From positions 1 through 39,669 of the forward strand of contig CALAGS010000014.1 of assembly GCA_937891665.1 (NCBI GenBank): 39,669 nucleotides of DNA, given 5' to 3'. Below are positions 8,613 to 18,815 of the stretch, piece after piece (the first letter of the stretch is position 1; each line of letters opens with the position of its first letter). The position numbers and the translations under genes are program-made. The notes under the pieces are model-generated. The model was not told the DNA's origin and did not search any database. It saw nothing but the letters and a program-made list of their open reading frames with translations. Source of the stretch: an uncultured Burkholderiales bacterium. Lineage in GTDB: Bacteria; Pseudomonadota; Gammaproteobacteria; Burkholderiales; Burkholderiaceae_C.

Positions 8613-9035
8613 TTAATGCAAAGCCGCATTGGGACCTGCTGCTTTTTCAACCACTGTTTGACACTCAATGCAACGCCTGGCCGAAGGAAATGCCAGCAAA
8701 CGGGTAATGGGAATTTCGGTTTCACAGCCCAAGCAATGTCCATAGGTGCCTTGCGTGATGCGCATCAATGCCAACTCGGTGGCCTCTAGCTCTTCAATGT
8801 CATGCTCTTGAAGGGCAAAGGCGGTGTCGCGTTCGGTGATGTTTTGCGCATGAGATTGTTCTGCGGGTGCTAGCTCTGCTGCAGCCTCCGCACGACTGTT
8901 CTTGCCGCCGCGTTCTTGCGCCATTTTGTCAAGCAGTTGAACTTTTTGAGCCAGCAGCAATTGTTTGAGGGACTCTTTTTGTAATTCGTTTTTCATAGAT
9001 TGACGCCTTGTTCTGATCGTTCTGTTTGAAAGCAT
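8613..9035 (-). CDS. DksA/TraR C4-type zinc-finger protein
   Basis: A 140-residue protein with an N-terminal coiled-coil (about 18-90) carrying acidic residues, and a C-terminal C4 zinc finger, Cys101-x2-Cys104-x17-Cys122-x2-Cys125 (HCLGC, RCIEC). Such proteins enter the secondary channel of RNA polymerase to modulate ppGpp-type control. It is shorter than DksA (about 150) and diverges around the hinge, so it is a DksA-like paralogue rather than DksA itself. Two starts are plausible: the ATG at 9035 with GAGG 10 bases before it, or the ATG at 8996 with AAGGCG 7 bases before it (127 residues). It ends 10 bases from the convergent FAH-family gene. Confidence 0.85.
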   Translation of the reverse strand: MLSNRTIRTRRQSMKNELQKESLKQLLLAQKVQLLDKMAQERGGKNSRAEAAAELAPAEQSHAQNITERDTAFALQEHDIEELEATELALMRITQGTYGHCLGCETEIPITRLLAFPSARRCIECQTVVEKAAGPNAALH

Positions 9036-9183
9036 TGAATCGATGCCTCTTCAATGTCTTGCATTCATCGTAGGGTGTTTCAGAACCCTGGCCATTGATG
9101 CACATCAAGCTAGTGCGCCGACTTTGAACAAGTACAGGCGACAATGACAACTTTGAAATGAGCCATTTTCTTAGGAGACCGCC

Positions 9184-10002
9184 ATGAGCCTTCCCATCGA
9201 CTACAGCCGTTACCAAACCCTGAACATCACACGCCGAGGTGCCAATCAAACCGTGTTGGACATCCAGATGAAAGCCGGTGGGCCTGGGGGCAACGGCAAA
9301 CTGCCAACCGCAGGTCACGAAGGGCATGCGGAATTGGCTGAAATTTGGCGCGATGTTTCGCGCGACGACAGCGTGCGAGCAGCGGTGTTGCGCGGTGAGG
9401 GTTTGGGCTTTTCGGGCGGTGGCGATTTGTCGTTGGTGGAGGACATGGCGCGAGATTTCGACATTCGAAGCCGTGTCTGGAAAGAGGCGCGCGACTTGGT
9501 TTACAACGTCATCAATTGCGACAAGCCGATTGTGAGTGCCATGCATGGGCCGGCGGTAGGTGCCGGCTTGGTGGCAGGTTTGCTGGCCGACATTTCCATT
9601 GCCAGCAAAACGGCCAAGATTGTGGATGGCCACACGCGCTTGGGGGTTGCGGCGGGTGATCATGCGGCCATCATTTGGCCATTACTGTGCGGCATGGCCA
9701 AGGCCAAATACTACTTGTTGCTGTGCGAGCCCGTAAGCGGCGAAGAAGCTGAGCGAATTGGCTTGGTGTCTTTGGCCGTTGAAGAAGATCAGTTGCTCAG
9801 CAAAGCTTACGAGGTGGCCGATCGTTTGGCCAATGGCAGTCAATCAGCCATTCGCTGGACCAAATATGCTTTGAACAATTGGTTGCGCCAAGCAGGCCCC
9901 AGTTTTGATGCTTCCTTGGCGCTCGAGTTCATGGGCTTTTCAGGGCCCGATGTTCAAGAGGGGCTGGCCAGCTTAAAAGCGCGCCGGCCACCCCAGTTTT
10001 AA
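9184..10002 (+). CDS. Enoyl-CoA hydratase/isomerase family protein
   Basis: A 272-residue crotonase-fold protein. The oxyanion-hole segments are visible: the [11 protein letters not shown] loop (about 74-84) and [13 protein letters not shown] (about 120-132). The usual catalytic glutamates of true hydratases are not clearly placed (the loop after the second motif reads [12 protein letters not shown]), so another crotonase reaction is possible. AGGAG lies 7 bases before the ATG. Its stop shares TTAA with the convergent glutathione S-transferase gene. Specific substrate unknown. Confidence 0.85.
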   Translation: MSLPIDYSRYQTLNITRRGANQTVLDIQMKAGGPGGNGKLPTAGHEGHAELAEIWRDVSRDDSVRAAVLRGEGLGFSGGGDLSLVEDMARDFDIRSRVWKEARDLVYNVINCDKPIVSAMHGPAVGAGLVAGLLADISIASKTAKIVDGHTRLGVAAGDHAAIIWPLLCGMAKAKYYLLLCEPVSGEEAERIGLVSLAVEEDQLLSKAYEVADRLANGSQSAIRWTKYALNNWLRQAGPSFDASLALEFMGFSGPDVQEGLASLKARRPPQF

Positions 10003-10649
10003 GCCTTGCTCTTCATGCGTGACATGAAGAGTTCGTTGTTGGCTTTTCGATCGGCTTGTACCCGTTGCATGCTGGGGCGCTCAGACCACATCTTCATGTA
10101 ATCCTTGACGGGCAAGTCGGCCAAAAAATCTCTGCCGTAAATGGTTTTGGTCGCGGCAGTGATCACCGGCAAATGAACTGCGGCGGTGCAATCTGCAATG
10201 CTCAATTCTGCGCCGCCAATGAAGGGCTTGAACTGTGCCAATTTTGCAAACGCGGCCACATTTTTCTCAAGCTGGACACCGATTTTTTCCTTGACAGTGT
10301 CGCTGACCTTGCCGCCAAAGAAGGCTTCGCCGTACAAGTTGCGCGCCACCAATTCCAAGTGCAAATCTAAGAAGACCACCAGCTCCCGCGCTTTGGCGGC
10401 TGCGAAGGCGTCCTTGGGCATGAGAGGATGATCAGGGTACTGTTGCTCGATGTACTCCACCATGACCGCCGATTCGCAAACCGTGCCTTGCGCTGTTTTC
10501 AAATAAGGTACTTTGCCAAGTGGGCTGGCCATGGGGTCGGTTTCTCCCACCCATGTCAACTCCTCTTCAAAGGCAAGGCCTTTTTCTAGCAGTACCAATT
10601 TAACCTTGTTGTGATAGTTGCTGGCGCCAAAGCCGCAGAGTGTCAACAT
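9999..10649 (-). CDS. Glutathione S-transferase family protein
   Basis: A 216-residue protein: an N-terminal thioredoxin-like domain ([19 protein letters not shown], with the cis-Pro region GKVPYLKT and the glutathione gamma-Glu contact [10 protein letters not shown]) and an all-helical C-terminal domain. The frame is open upstream to 10763 but the domain starts at the ATG at 10649. It converges on the enoyl-CoA hydratase gene with a 4-base overlap of stop codons and diverges from phaM across a 125-base gap. Class and substrate cannot be assigned. Confidence 0.88.
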   Translation of the reverse strand: MLTLCGFGASNYHNKVKLVLLEKGLAFEEELTWVGETDPMASPLGKVPYLKTAQGTVCESAVMVEYIEQQYPDHPLMPKDAFAAAKARELVVFLDLHLELVARNLYGEAFFGGKVSDTVKEKIGVQLEKNVAAFAKLAQFKPFIGGAELSIADCTAAVHLPVITAATKTIYGRDFLADLPVKDYMKMWSERPSMQRVQADRKANNELFMSRMKSKA

Positions 10650-10774
10650 GTCGTGTCTTCCTATTTGGATCAAAGAAAAGAGCTTAGCCTTTGATCGTCC
10701 CTTGCTGCGTCGCGCAGTTGACGCAGGGAAGTATGCGTTAAGCTTGCGCTTGACACACACCACAAGGAGCCCTC

Positions 10775-11443
10775 ATGAGCGATCCCTCAGCTTTCGGATT
10801 TGGAAAATTCGTACCTGGCTTTGATTTTTTGCAAAACTTAGGGCAAGCCGCAAACCCCGGCGCCAAAGGATCACCTCAGGGCATGCCCAACATGGCCAGT
10901 TGGGTCGCACCGACCTTGAGTGTGGAAGAACTCGACAAACGCATCCAAGAACTCAAAACGGTTCAGTTTTGGTTGGAGCAAAATACCAATGCGCTCAAGG
11001 CCACCATTCAGGCCTTAGAGGTGCAAAAAATGACCTTGTCCACATTGCAGGGCATGAATGTGAACATGTCCGAGCTGGCCAAGGCCTTTACAGCCAAAAT
11101 GCCAGACCTCCATCCAAAAGAAGCGGCCAAGTCCGAGGAAACGCACCGTGCCGCTGGCTCAAGCAGCGATCAAGCCAAGGCGAGTGATCAAGGCACTGCT
11201 CAGGGCGCAACTCAAGGACCCGCAGTCGATCCCATGCAGTGGTGGGGCTCACTCACCCAACAATTTCAAAATATTGCAGCGGCAGCTGTGAAAGATGTGG
11301 CGGCTAAAGCCATGAAAGACGGCCCCAAAGCAAGCAAGAAAAGGGCTGCAACAAGCAAAGCTAGAAAGCCTAGCGCCACTCGATCAGCTTCAACACGTTC
11401 AACTGCAGGGCGCCCATCGCGTGCCAAAAAACCAGCCCCATGA
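10775..11443 (+). CDS. phaM: PhaM-type polyhydroxyalkanoate granule regulator
   Basis: A 222-residue protein. The conserved block at about residues 45-95 (VAPTLSVEELDKRIQELKTVQFWL, of which VEELDKRIQELK is diagnostic, then ATIQALEVQKMTLSTLQ) matches PhaM, which in Ralstonia activates PHA synthase PhaC1, binds granules and ties them to the nucleoid. The middle (110-160) is low-complexity and the last 35 residues are Lys/Ala/Ser/Arg rich (KKRAATSKARKP), as expected for the DNA-binding tail. AAGGAG precedes the ATG. It overlaps the FIST gene by 4 bases (ATGA), implying coupled translation. Family from memory of the motif; no PHA enzyme is nearby. Confidence 0.82.
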   Translation: MSDPSAFGFGKFVPGFDFLQNLGQAANPGAKGSPQGMPNMASWVAPTLSVEELDKRIQELKTVQFWLEQNTNALKATIQALEVQKMTLSTLQGMNVNMSELAKAFTAKMPDLHPKEAAKSEETHRAAGSSSDQAKASDQGTAQGATQGPAVDPMQWWGSLTQQFQNIAAAAVKDVAAKAMKDGPKASKKRAATSKARKPSATRSASTRSTAGRPSRAKKPAP

Positions 11444-12690
11444 ATTTATTTCCCTTTGGACACGCCACACACCCACAGTGGCAAATGGCCGCCGGCTTGG
11501 TCATTGCCCAATTGCGCGCCCAAATGACATTGCCTGGCCATGCACCCCATCCTCGTTTAGGATTGTTGTACATCACTGACGCGTATGCCAACGAAGCCGA
11601 ACCCATCTTGGCGCATTTCAGAGAAGAGTTGCCCATGGTTCAAGATTGGGCAGGCACCGTGGGTGTGGGGGTGGCGGCCAACAATGCAGAATATTTTGAC
11701 GAACCCGGCATGGCCTTGATGCTGTGCGATTTACCTGCCGATCAATACCGCGTCTTTTCGGGTGCACAACCCTTGCCGCAGCAGTTCAAGGCCCACAGTG
11801 CCTTGGTGCATGCCGATCCGCAAACGCCCGACTTGGCCGAACTGATTACTGAAATGGCAGGCCGCACGCAGTCGGGTTATTTGTTTGGCGGCTTAACAGC
11901 CAGTCGAAACCAAGCCGTGCAGTTTGCTTGGCAGAATTCAGCCGATCCCAAGCAGGGTGTTTTGACGGGTGGCTTAAGCGGCGTCGCTTGGTCTCCCGAG
12001 GTGCAAATTTTGTCGCGTGTCACGCAAGGCTGCGCGCCCATTAGCAAAGAGCGCGAGATCACGGAAGCCGAAGGACATGTGGTTTACAAACTTGATGGCT
12101 TGCCGGCATTGGATGTGCTCATGACCGATTTGAAGGTGTCCTTGTCAGAGCCACAAGCCGCTTTGAAAGCAGTGCGAAGCACCTTGGTGGGGCTTACGTC
12201 TGCCGGTCAACAAGGGGTTGGCAGAACAGGCAGCTTAGGTGCCGATGTCAGAGTGCGACACATCGTTGGACTTGACCCTGCACGCCAAGGCGTGGCCATT
12301 GCAGACCATGTTCAAGCGGGCCAGAAATTGGCTTTTTGTCAGATGAGTTTGCAAGCGGCCAAGTCAGACCTTCGGCGCATCTGCGCCGAAATTCGAGAAG
12401 AGCTAGAGCCTGAAACTTTGAGTTTGGAAACTGCCAATGCGCTGGCAGCCAGCGAAGCAGAAGCGGCGCCGCACCCAGCCAGGCGCATTGCGGGCGCGGT
12501 GTATGTCAGTTGCTCTGGCCGCGGTGGTCCGCACTTTGGTGGGCCCAGTGCCGAGCTTCAGTGGATTCGCCACGCTTTAGGCGATGTGCCGTTGGTGGGT
12601 TTTTTTGCAAGCGGCGAAATTGCCCATCAGCACTTGTATGGTTACACCGGTGTGTTGACGGTATTCACCACGCCTGCAGAAGCCACTTGA
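11440..12690 (+). CDS. FIST N and C domain protein
   Basis: A 416-residue soluble protein of the FIST family, thought to sense small ligands such as amino acids in signalling proteins. The N-terminal FIST domain covers about 20-215 (GYLFGGLTASR, GVLTGGLSGVAWS) and FIST_C about 230-405, ending in VSCSGRGGPHFGG and GFFASGEIAHQHLYGYTGVLTVF (FASGEIAH is the typical tail). No kinase, GGDEF or receiver domain is attached, so it would act as a stand-alone sensor. Translation is probably coupled to phaM through the ATGA overlap. It ends 12 bases from the convergent tgt gene. Confidence 0.83.
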   Translation: MNLFPFGHATHPQWQMAAGLVIAQLRAQMTLPGHAPHPRLGLLYITDAYANEAEPILAHFREELPMVQDWAGTVGVGVAANNAEYFDEPGMALMLCDLPADQYRVFSGAQPLPQQFKAHSALVHADPQTPDLAELITEMAGRTQSGYLFGGLTASRNQAVQFAWQNSADPKQGVLTGGLSGVAWSPEVQILSRVTQGCAPISKEREITEAEGHVVYKLDGLPALDVLMTDLKVSLSEPQAALKAVRSTLVGLTSAGQQGVGRTGSLGADVRVRHIVGLDPARQGVAIADHVQAGQKLAFCQMSLQAAKSDLRRICAEIREELEPETLSLETANALAASEAEAAPHPARRIAGAVYVSCSGRGGPHFGGPSAELQWIRHALGDVPLVGFFASGEIAHQHLYGYTGVLTVFTTPAEAT

Positions 12691-12702
12691 ACAAAAACAG
12701 TT

Positions 12703-13878
<1,176 letters not shown>

Positions 13879-13890
13879 TCATTCTATGTT

Positions 13891-15027
13891 TTAGGTTGAA
13901 AGAGAGTTCGAGCGTCTTAAGAGCATGGCATCGCCATAACTGAAGAACCGATACCTTTGCGCAATGGCGTGGGCATACAAAGCCATCACATGCTCATAGC
14001 CTGCAAAGGCACTCACCAACATCATCAATGTGCTTTTGGGTAAATGAAAATTGGTGATCAAACAATCTACCCACTGAAATTCAAAGCCTGGTGTGATGAA
14101 GATTTGGGTGTCGCCTTGCGCTAGACCTGATTTTCCCCACGACTCTAAAGTTCTGACCGATGTGGTACCCACCGCCCATACTTTGCCGCCACGTGCTTTG
14201 CACGCCTGCAAAGCAAGCTGGGTTGATACAGGGATGTCATACCACTCAGCATGCATGGTGTGTTCAGCAATGTTTTCGGTCTTTACGGGCTGGAAGGTGC
14301 CAGCTCCCACATGCAAAGTGACACTCGCGGTGTTGACGCCCTTGTCTTTTAACTGGCCTAACAAGACATCGTCAAAATGCAGTGCTGCAGTCGGTGCGGC
14401 TACAGCACCGGGATGGCGTGCAAAGACTGTTTGGTACCGGGCTTCGTCTTCAGCAACTTCAGACTCAGTGGCGCTGCCGTCGTATTGCCGCTCAATGTAG
14501 GGCGGCAATGGCATGTGGCCATACTGAGCCATGAGGGCATGCGGTTCTGCGCTGAATTCAAAACAGAACAAAGCGCCTTTTTCATCAGGCCAACGGCCGA
14601 TCAAGGTGGCCTCAAACCCAGTCTCGCTTTGTTTCAAGACTGCGTTGACATCTCTGCCCATGTAAAGGGTGGCGCCCATGGGTGGTTTTTTGCTGACTTT
14701 CATGTGAGCCACCACGCGATGACCGGGCAATACCCGCTCAATCAAGAGCTCCACTTTGCCGCCGCTTGATTTTTCGCCAAAGATTCGCGCCTTGATGACT
14801 CGGGTGTCGTTGAAAACCAAGAGGTCGCCCGATTGCATCTGTTGAGGCAAATCCTTAAACACCCGATCGACTGGCATGGGGCCGCTGCCATCAAGCAACT
14901 GAGAGCTGCTACGCTCGGTTGCTGGGTGTTGTGCGATCAGTTCTGGGGGAAGGAGAAAGTCAAAGTCACTCAAACTGAAGCTGCGTTTGGCTTGGATGAC
15001 GTCTAAGGGGGCGCTGAAAGCGGTCAT
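13891..15027 (-). CDS. queA: S-adenosylmethionine:tRNA ribosyltransferase-isomerase
   Basis: Transfers and rearranges the ribosyl group of SAM onto preQ1-tRNA to give epoxyqueuosine. Signatures: [15 protein letters not shown] at the N terminus, [61 protein letters not shown] and the C-terminal [11 protein letters not shown]. The frame is open to an ATG at 15081; the ATG at 15027 (378 residues) leaves a shorter extra N terminus and is preferred, though neither has a strong ribosome-binding site. First gene of queA-tgt. Confidence 0.95.
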   Translation of the reverse strand: MTAFSAPLDVIQAKRSFSLSDFDFLLPPELIAQHPATERSSSQLLDGSGPMPVDRVFKDLPQQMQSGDLLVFNDTRVIKARIFGEKSSGGKVELLIERVLPGHRVVAHMKVSKKPPMGATLYMGRDVNAVLKQSETGFEATLIGRWPDEKGALFCFEFSAEPHALMAQYGHMPLPPYIERQYDGSATESEVAEDEARYQTVFARHPGAVAAPTAALHFDDVLLGQLKDKGVNTASVTLHVGAGTFQPVKTENIAEHTMHAEWYDIPVSTQLALQACKARGGKVWAVGTTSVRTLESWGKSGLAQGDTQIFITPGFEFQWVDCLITNFHLPKSTLMMLVSAFAGYEHVMALYAHAIAQRYRFFSYGDAMLLRRSNSLST

Positions 15028-15140
15028 GTGCTTGAGGGCCGAACAAGACCCGTTCCAAGTTGAAAAAATTGATTGTCCCATGATCTAGTGCAAACAATCA
15101 GAAATTAAAACCATCTAATACTTATGAATAAGCGCAAGAT

Positions 15141-15170
15141 GTGAGCATTATTTAAGAAAGTAATGATCAC
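15141..15170. promoter_or_regulatory. Candidate operator: imperfect dyad upstream of the HTH gene
   Basis: GTGAGCATTA (15141-15150) and TAATGATCAC (15161-15170) are inverted copies matching at 9 of 10 positions, separated by 10 bases. The half-site centres are about two helical turns apart, suiting a dimeric HTH protein. A second small palindrome CTTAT-GA-ATAAG lies at 15121-15132. Both are in the 123 to 180-base gap shared by queA and the HTH gene that starts 35 bases further on. Confidence 0.4.
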
Positions 15171-15204
15171 CATTCACTTTACAGCCTCCCCAAGACAGTA
15201 ATGT

Positions 15205-15624
15205 ATGGGCATGCTCAAAGTATCAGAGTCCCAACAATTCGCCGACCGATTGCGCGGCGCGTTGGAAAGTGCAGGTGTGCGTGCTTCACCGACCTTGGTT
15301 GCCAATGCCTTCAACCTTCGCTACCGGGGTCGCAGCATTACCCCTCACACGGCACGCAACTGGTTGTTGGGCAAAGTCATGCCCACGCAAGACAAACTGA
15401 GGGTCCTCTCGGACTGGTTACAAGTCAGCCCTGATGAACTGCGTTTTGGCCGTGCACCTGGCAAGACTTACGTGTTTGAAATGAACAATGGTCCCATCGA
15501 AATGGGCTTGGCCGACCGTGAAATGGTGGATCGGTATTTATCGCTACCCGTCGAACAGCGCAAAACCATCCGAGATGTTGTGTCAGCCTTCGTGATGGCT
15601 ACTTTGGCCGAAAAAATGCTTTGA
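15205..15624 (+). CDS. XRE-like helix-turn-helix DNA-binding protein
   Basis: A 139-residue protein. Residues 9-75 look like a lambda-repressor-type HTH (QFADRLRGALESAG, then SITPHTARNWLLGKVMPTQDKL, with recognition helix around TPHTARNWL), followed by LSDWLQVSPDELRFG, a phrase seen in small betaproteobacterial and prophage regulators. The C-terminal part is short and helical (REMVDRYLSLPVEQRKTIRDVV) and may dimerise. Start is the ATG at 15205; 15211 is an alternative. It is monocistronic, between a dyad and a weak terminator. Target genes unknown; resemblance to prophage regulators is from memory. Confidence 0.75.
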   Translation: MGMLKVSESQQFADRLRGALESAGVRASPTLVANAFNLRYRGRSITPHTARNWLLGKVMPTQDKLRVLSDWLQVSPDELRFGRAPGKTYVFEMNNGPIEMGLADREMVDRYLSLPVEQRKTIRDVVSAFVMATLAEKML

Positions 15625-15632
15625 ACTTGAGG

Positions 15633-15654
15633 GCCTGAGACACAGGCTGTTTTA
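15633..15654 (+). terminator. Weak intrinsic terminator after the HTH gene
   Basis: GCCTG (15633-15637) pairs with CAGGC (15643-15647) around a 5-base loop and is followed by TGTTTT. A further GCCTG at 15656-15660 can compete for CAGGC. Short stem, so low confidence. Confidence 0.35.
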
Positions 15655-15700
15655 GGCCTGCACGTTACAAGCCATAGGACAAGCACGGCACAATGGCGGT

Positions 15701-17800
15701 ATGGTTGTCCCCGCATCTGCCCCGTCACCTTCGCCGCTCAAGCCACTGTCTGCGCCGCAAAAAGCCATGCGCAAGATGGGTTTGGCGCGCGACATTGATT
15801 TGGCCTTGCACATTCCCCTGCGCTACGAAGACGAAACCCGCATCGTCAAGCTGGGCGATGCCCGCGAAGGCGATGCCATTCAAATTGAAGCTACGGTGGT
15901 CTCTGCGGAAGTCCAGTTGCGCCCTCGGCGGCAGTTGCTTGTCACGGTCGATGACGGCACCGACACCTGCGTTTTGCGGTTTTTCAGCTTCTATCCTGCG
16001 CAGCAAAAGGCCTTGGCCGTAGGTCAAGTGATTCGGGCTAGAGGCGAAGTCAAAGGGGGGTTCATGGGATTCACCATGATGCACCCCGCCTTCAGGGCGG
16101 CCACCGGCGATCTGCCGTCGGTGCTCACACCTGTCTATCCCACCTCGGCAGGTTTGCCACAAACCTATTTGCGCCGGGCCATTGCCGGTGCCGTTTCGCG
16201 GGCCGATTTGAGTGAATCATTGCCCCCAGCCATGGCCTGGCCCTCATCGCCCCAAGGCAAACCGGCTCAAAGCTTGCGCCAAGCCTTGACCTACTTGCAC
16301 CATCCCACGCCCGATGTGTCGATTGCGGCGCTTGAAGACCGTTCACACCCCGCATGGCAAAGGCTCAAAGCCGAGGAGTTGCTGGCGCAGCAACTTTCGC
16401 AGCGCATGGCCAAGCTAGAGCGCGATACCTTGACGGCACCCGCGCTAAAGACAAAGGCCGGTGGTTGGCATGACAAATTGAAAGAAGTCTTGCCGTTCCA
16501 GTTGACGGCCGCACAACAAAGGGTGGGCCTTGAAATTGCACAAGATTTGGCGCGGCCTGTGCCGATGCACCGCCTGCTTCAGGGCGACGTCGGTGCTGGC
16601 AAAACCGTGGTGGCTGCTTTGGCCGCCATGTTGGCCATTGATCAGGGCTGGCAGTGCGCTTTGATGGCGCCCACCGAAATTTTGGCGCAACAACACTTTG
16701 CCAAATTGGTGGGCTGGCTGGCGCCTTTAGGGGTTCGCGTGGCGTGGCTCACAGGCAGTCAAAAGAAAAAAGAACGCACCGAAATGCTGGCCCTGATTGA
16801 GTCGGGCGAAGCCGCCTTGGTGGTGGGCACGCATGCTGTCATTCAAGAACTGGTGAAGTTCAAAAACTTGGCCTTGGCCATCATTGATGAGCAGCATCGC
16901 TTTGGTGTGGCGCAACGTTTGGCACTCAGAGACAAAATGCAAGATGCTGGCATGGAGCCACACTTGCTCATGATGACAGCCACACCGATACCGCGTACTT
17001 TGGCCATGAGTTATTACGCCGATTTAGAAGTGTCGGTCATTGACGAATTGCCGCCCGGACGGACGCCCGTGGTCACCAAAGTCATCTCAGACAGCCGCCG
17101 TGATCAAGTGATTGGCCGCATAGGCGCGCAATTGGCCGAAGGGCGTCAGGTGTATTGGGTGTGCCCGCTCATAGAAGAAAGTGAAGCTTTGGACTTGACC
17201 AACGCCACGGCCACGCACGAAGAATTGTCGGCGGTGTTGTCGGCCCAATTACCGGGTACGACGGTGGGCTTGCTGCACTCCCGCATGTCGGTGAATGAAA
17301 AGCGCGAGGTCATGGCCCAGTTCACACAAGGCAGCATGGGTGTCTTGGTCAGCACCACCGTCATTGAGGTCGGGGTTGATGTCCCCAATGCCTCCTTGAT
17401 GGTGATCGAACATGCCGAGCGATTTGGCCTGAGCCAGTTGCACCAATTGCGAGGACGCGTGGGGCGAGGCGCAGCGGCTTCTGCGTGCGTCTTGCTTTAT
17501 GGCACACCCGAAGGCGGTCGGTTGAGTGAAACAGCGCGTGAGCGTTTGCGTGCCATGGTCGACACCAACGATGGTTTTGAAATTGCCAGACGCGACTTAG
17601 AAATCAGGGGACCTGGTGAGTTTCTAGGTGCGCGACAATCGGGGGCAGCCCTTTTGCGTTTTGCCGACCTGACCACAGACGAGCATTTGCTTGAATGGGC
17701 AAGGCAAGCAGCACCGAAGTTGCTGGAAAAATACCCCGACATGGCCGAGCGGCACATCGCTCGCTGGTTGGGTGGAAAATCGGAATATTTGAAAGCTTGA
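15701..17800 (+). CDS. recG: ATP-dependent DNA helicase RecG
   Basis: A 699-residue superfamily 2 helicase that remodels stalled forks and Holliday junctions. The N-terminal wedge/OB region spans about 45-150 (RYEDETRIV, VLRFFSFYPAQQ). Helicase motifs: I at GDVGAGKT (295-302), Ia APTEILAQQH, II DEQH (396-399), III TATPIPRTLA, V VIEVGVDVPNA, VI HQLRGRVGRG. The C-terminal TRG-like tail FEIARRDLEIRGPGEFLGARQSG is complete. Length fits E. coli RecG (693). The stop is 9 bases before oxyR, a recG-oxyR pairing found in several beta- and gammaproteobacteria. Confidence 0.97.
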   Translation: MVVPASAPSPSPLKPLSAPQKAMRKMGLARDIDLALHIPLRYEDETRIVKLGDAREGDAIQIEATVVSAEVQLRPRRQLLVTVDDGTDTCVLRFFSFYPAQQKALAVGQVIRARGEVKGGFMGFTMMHPAFRAATGDLPSVLTPVYPTSAGLPQTYLRRAIAGAVSRADLSESLPPAMAWPSSPQGKPAQSLRQALTYLHHPTPDVSIAALEDRSHPAWQRLKAEELLAQQLSQRMAKLERDTLTAPALKTKAGGWHDKLKEVLPFQLTAAQQRVGLEIAQDLARPVPMHRLLQGDVGAGKTVVAALAAMLAIDQGWQCALMAPTEILAQQHFAKLVGWLAPLGVRVAWLTGSQKKKERTEMLALIESGEAALVVGTHAVIQELVKFKNLALAIIDEQHRFGVAQRLALRDKMQDAGMEPHLLMMTATPIPRTLAMSYYADLEVSVIDELPPGRTPVVTKVISDSRRDQVIGRIGAQLAEGRQVYWVCPLIEESEALDLTNATATHEELSAVLSAQLPGTTVGLLHSRMSVNEKREVMAQFTQGSMGVLVSTTVIEVGVDVPNASLMVIEHAERFGLSQLHQLRGRVGRGAAASACVLLYGTPEGGRLSETARERLRAMVDTNDGFEIARRDLEIRGPGEFLGARQSGAALLRFADLTTDEHLLEWARQAAPKLLEKYPDMAERHIARWLGGKSEYLKA

Positions 17801-17809
17801 GAAATTGGC

Positions 17810-18775
17810 ATGACCCTGACTGAGCTGAAATACATTGTGGCGGTAGCCCGCGAACGGCACTTTGGCAAGGCGGCCGATGCGTGTCACGTGTCGCAGCCTA
17901 CCTTGTCGGTGGCCATCAAAAAACTCGAGGAAGAGCTCGATGTCAAGTTGTTCGAGCGCAGCGCCAACGAGGTGAGCACCACGCCATTGGGTGAAGAAAT
18001 CATTCGCCATGCACAGCTTGTGTTGGAGCAAGCGGCAGAGATCAAAGAAATTGCCAAGCGCGGCAAAGACCCCTTGGCAGGGGCATTGCGTTTGGGCGTG
18101 ATCTACACCATTGGGCCTTATTTGTTGCCCGATTTGATGCGACAGATCATGAAGAAGGCGCCCCAAATGCCTTTGATGTTGCAAGAGAATTTCACCGTCA
18201 AACTCATGGAGATGCTGCGAGCGGGAGAAATTGATTGCGCCATTTTGGCCGAGCCTTTTCCCGATGTCGGATTGGCCACCGCTGCTTTGTACGATGAGCC
18301 CTTCATGGCTGCATTGCCCGTGAAGCATTTGTTGGCCAAGAAAAAATCGATCACAGCTGAGCAACTTAAAAACCAAACCATGTTGCTGCTGGGCAATGGC
18401 CACTGCTTCAGAGACCATGTTCTTGAAGTGTGCCCAGAGTTCGCAAGGTTTTCTAGCAACGCAGAAGGCATTCGAAAAAGCTTTGAAGGCTCTTCGCTTG
18501 AAACCATCAAGCACATGGTGGCAGCAGGCATGGGCGTCACTTTGGTGCCGCGTTTGTCGGTGCCTGCTGAAGCACTCGCCAAAGAACCCAAGCGAAAAAA
18601 ACACGAGGACCCTGACATTGCTTACTTGCCCATCGTGGACGAAGCAGGGGGCTTGCCACCCACACGCCGAGTGGTTTTGGTTTGGCGCAAAAGCTTCACG
18701 CGTTATGAAGCCATTGCCGCACTTCGCAATGCCATCTATGCGTGCGAGTTACCGGGCGTGACACGTTTGTCATGA
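17810..18775 (+). CDS. oxyR: Hydrogen peroxide sensor-regulator OxyR
   Basis: A 321-residue LysR-family regulator. Winged HTH at 1-60 ([37 protein letters not shown]), effector domain from about 90. The redox pair is conserved at exactly the E. coli positions, Cys199 (GNGHCFRD) and Cys208 (LEVCPEF), so peroxide would form the activating disulphide. It probably activates catalase and peroxiredoxin genes elsewhere. It follows recG by 9 bases and may be read from recG transcripts; ubiA begins 40 bases downstream. Confidence 0.95.
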   Translation: MTLTELKYIVAVARERHFGKAADACHVSQPTLSVAIKKLEEELDVKLFERSANEVSTTPLGEEIIRHAQLVLEQAAEIKEIAKRGKDPLAGALRLGVIYTIGPYLLPDLMRQIMKKAPQMPLMLQENFTVKLMEMLRAGEIDCAILAEPFPDVGLATAALYDEPFMAALPVKHLLAKKKSITAEQLKNQTMLLLGNGHCFRDHVLEVCPEFARFSSNAEGIRKSFEGSSLETIKHMVAAGMGVTLVPRLSVPAEALAKEPKRKKHEDPDIAYLPIVDEAGGLPPTRRVVLVWRKSFTRYEAIAALRNAIYACELPGVTRLS

Positions 18776-18815
18776 TGCCTGTTCAAGCTGTTTGACGTTG
18801 AATACTTTTCATTCC

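Noticed and set aside
8929..9663. Minus-strand open frame of 244 codons over the enoyl-CoA hydratase gene
   Set aside because: Antisense to a clear crotonase-family gene and overlapping the DksA-like gene; no domain visible.
10750..10755. TTGACA before phaM as a -35 box
   Set aside because: It is only 25 bases from the ATG and overlaps the region of the ribosome-binding site, leaving no room for a -10 and transcript start.
17624..18604. Long minus-strand open frame of 326 codons opposite recG/oxyR
   Set aside because: It lies antisense to well-supported oxyR and the recG end, has Cys/His/Gln-rich composition typical of a mirror frame, and no recognisable domain.
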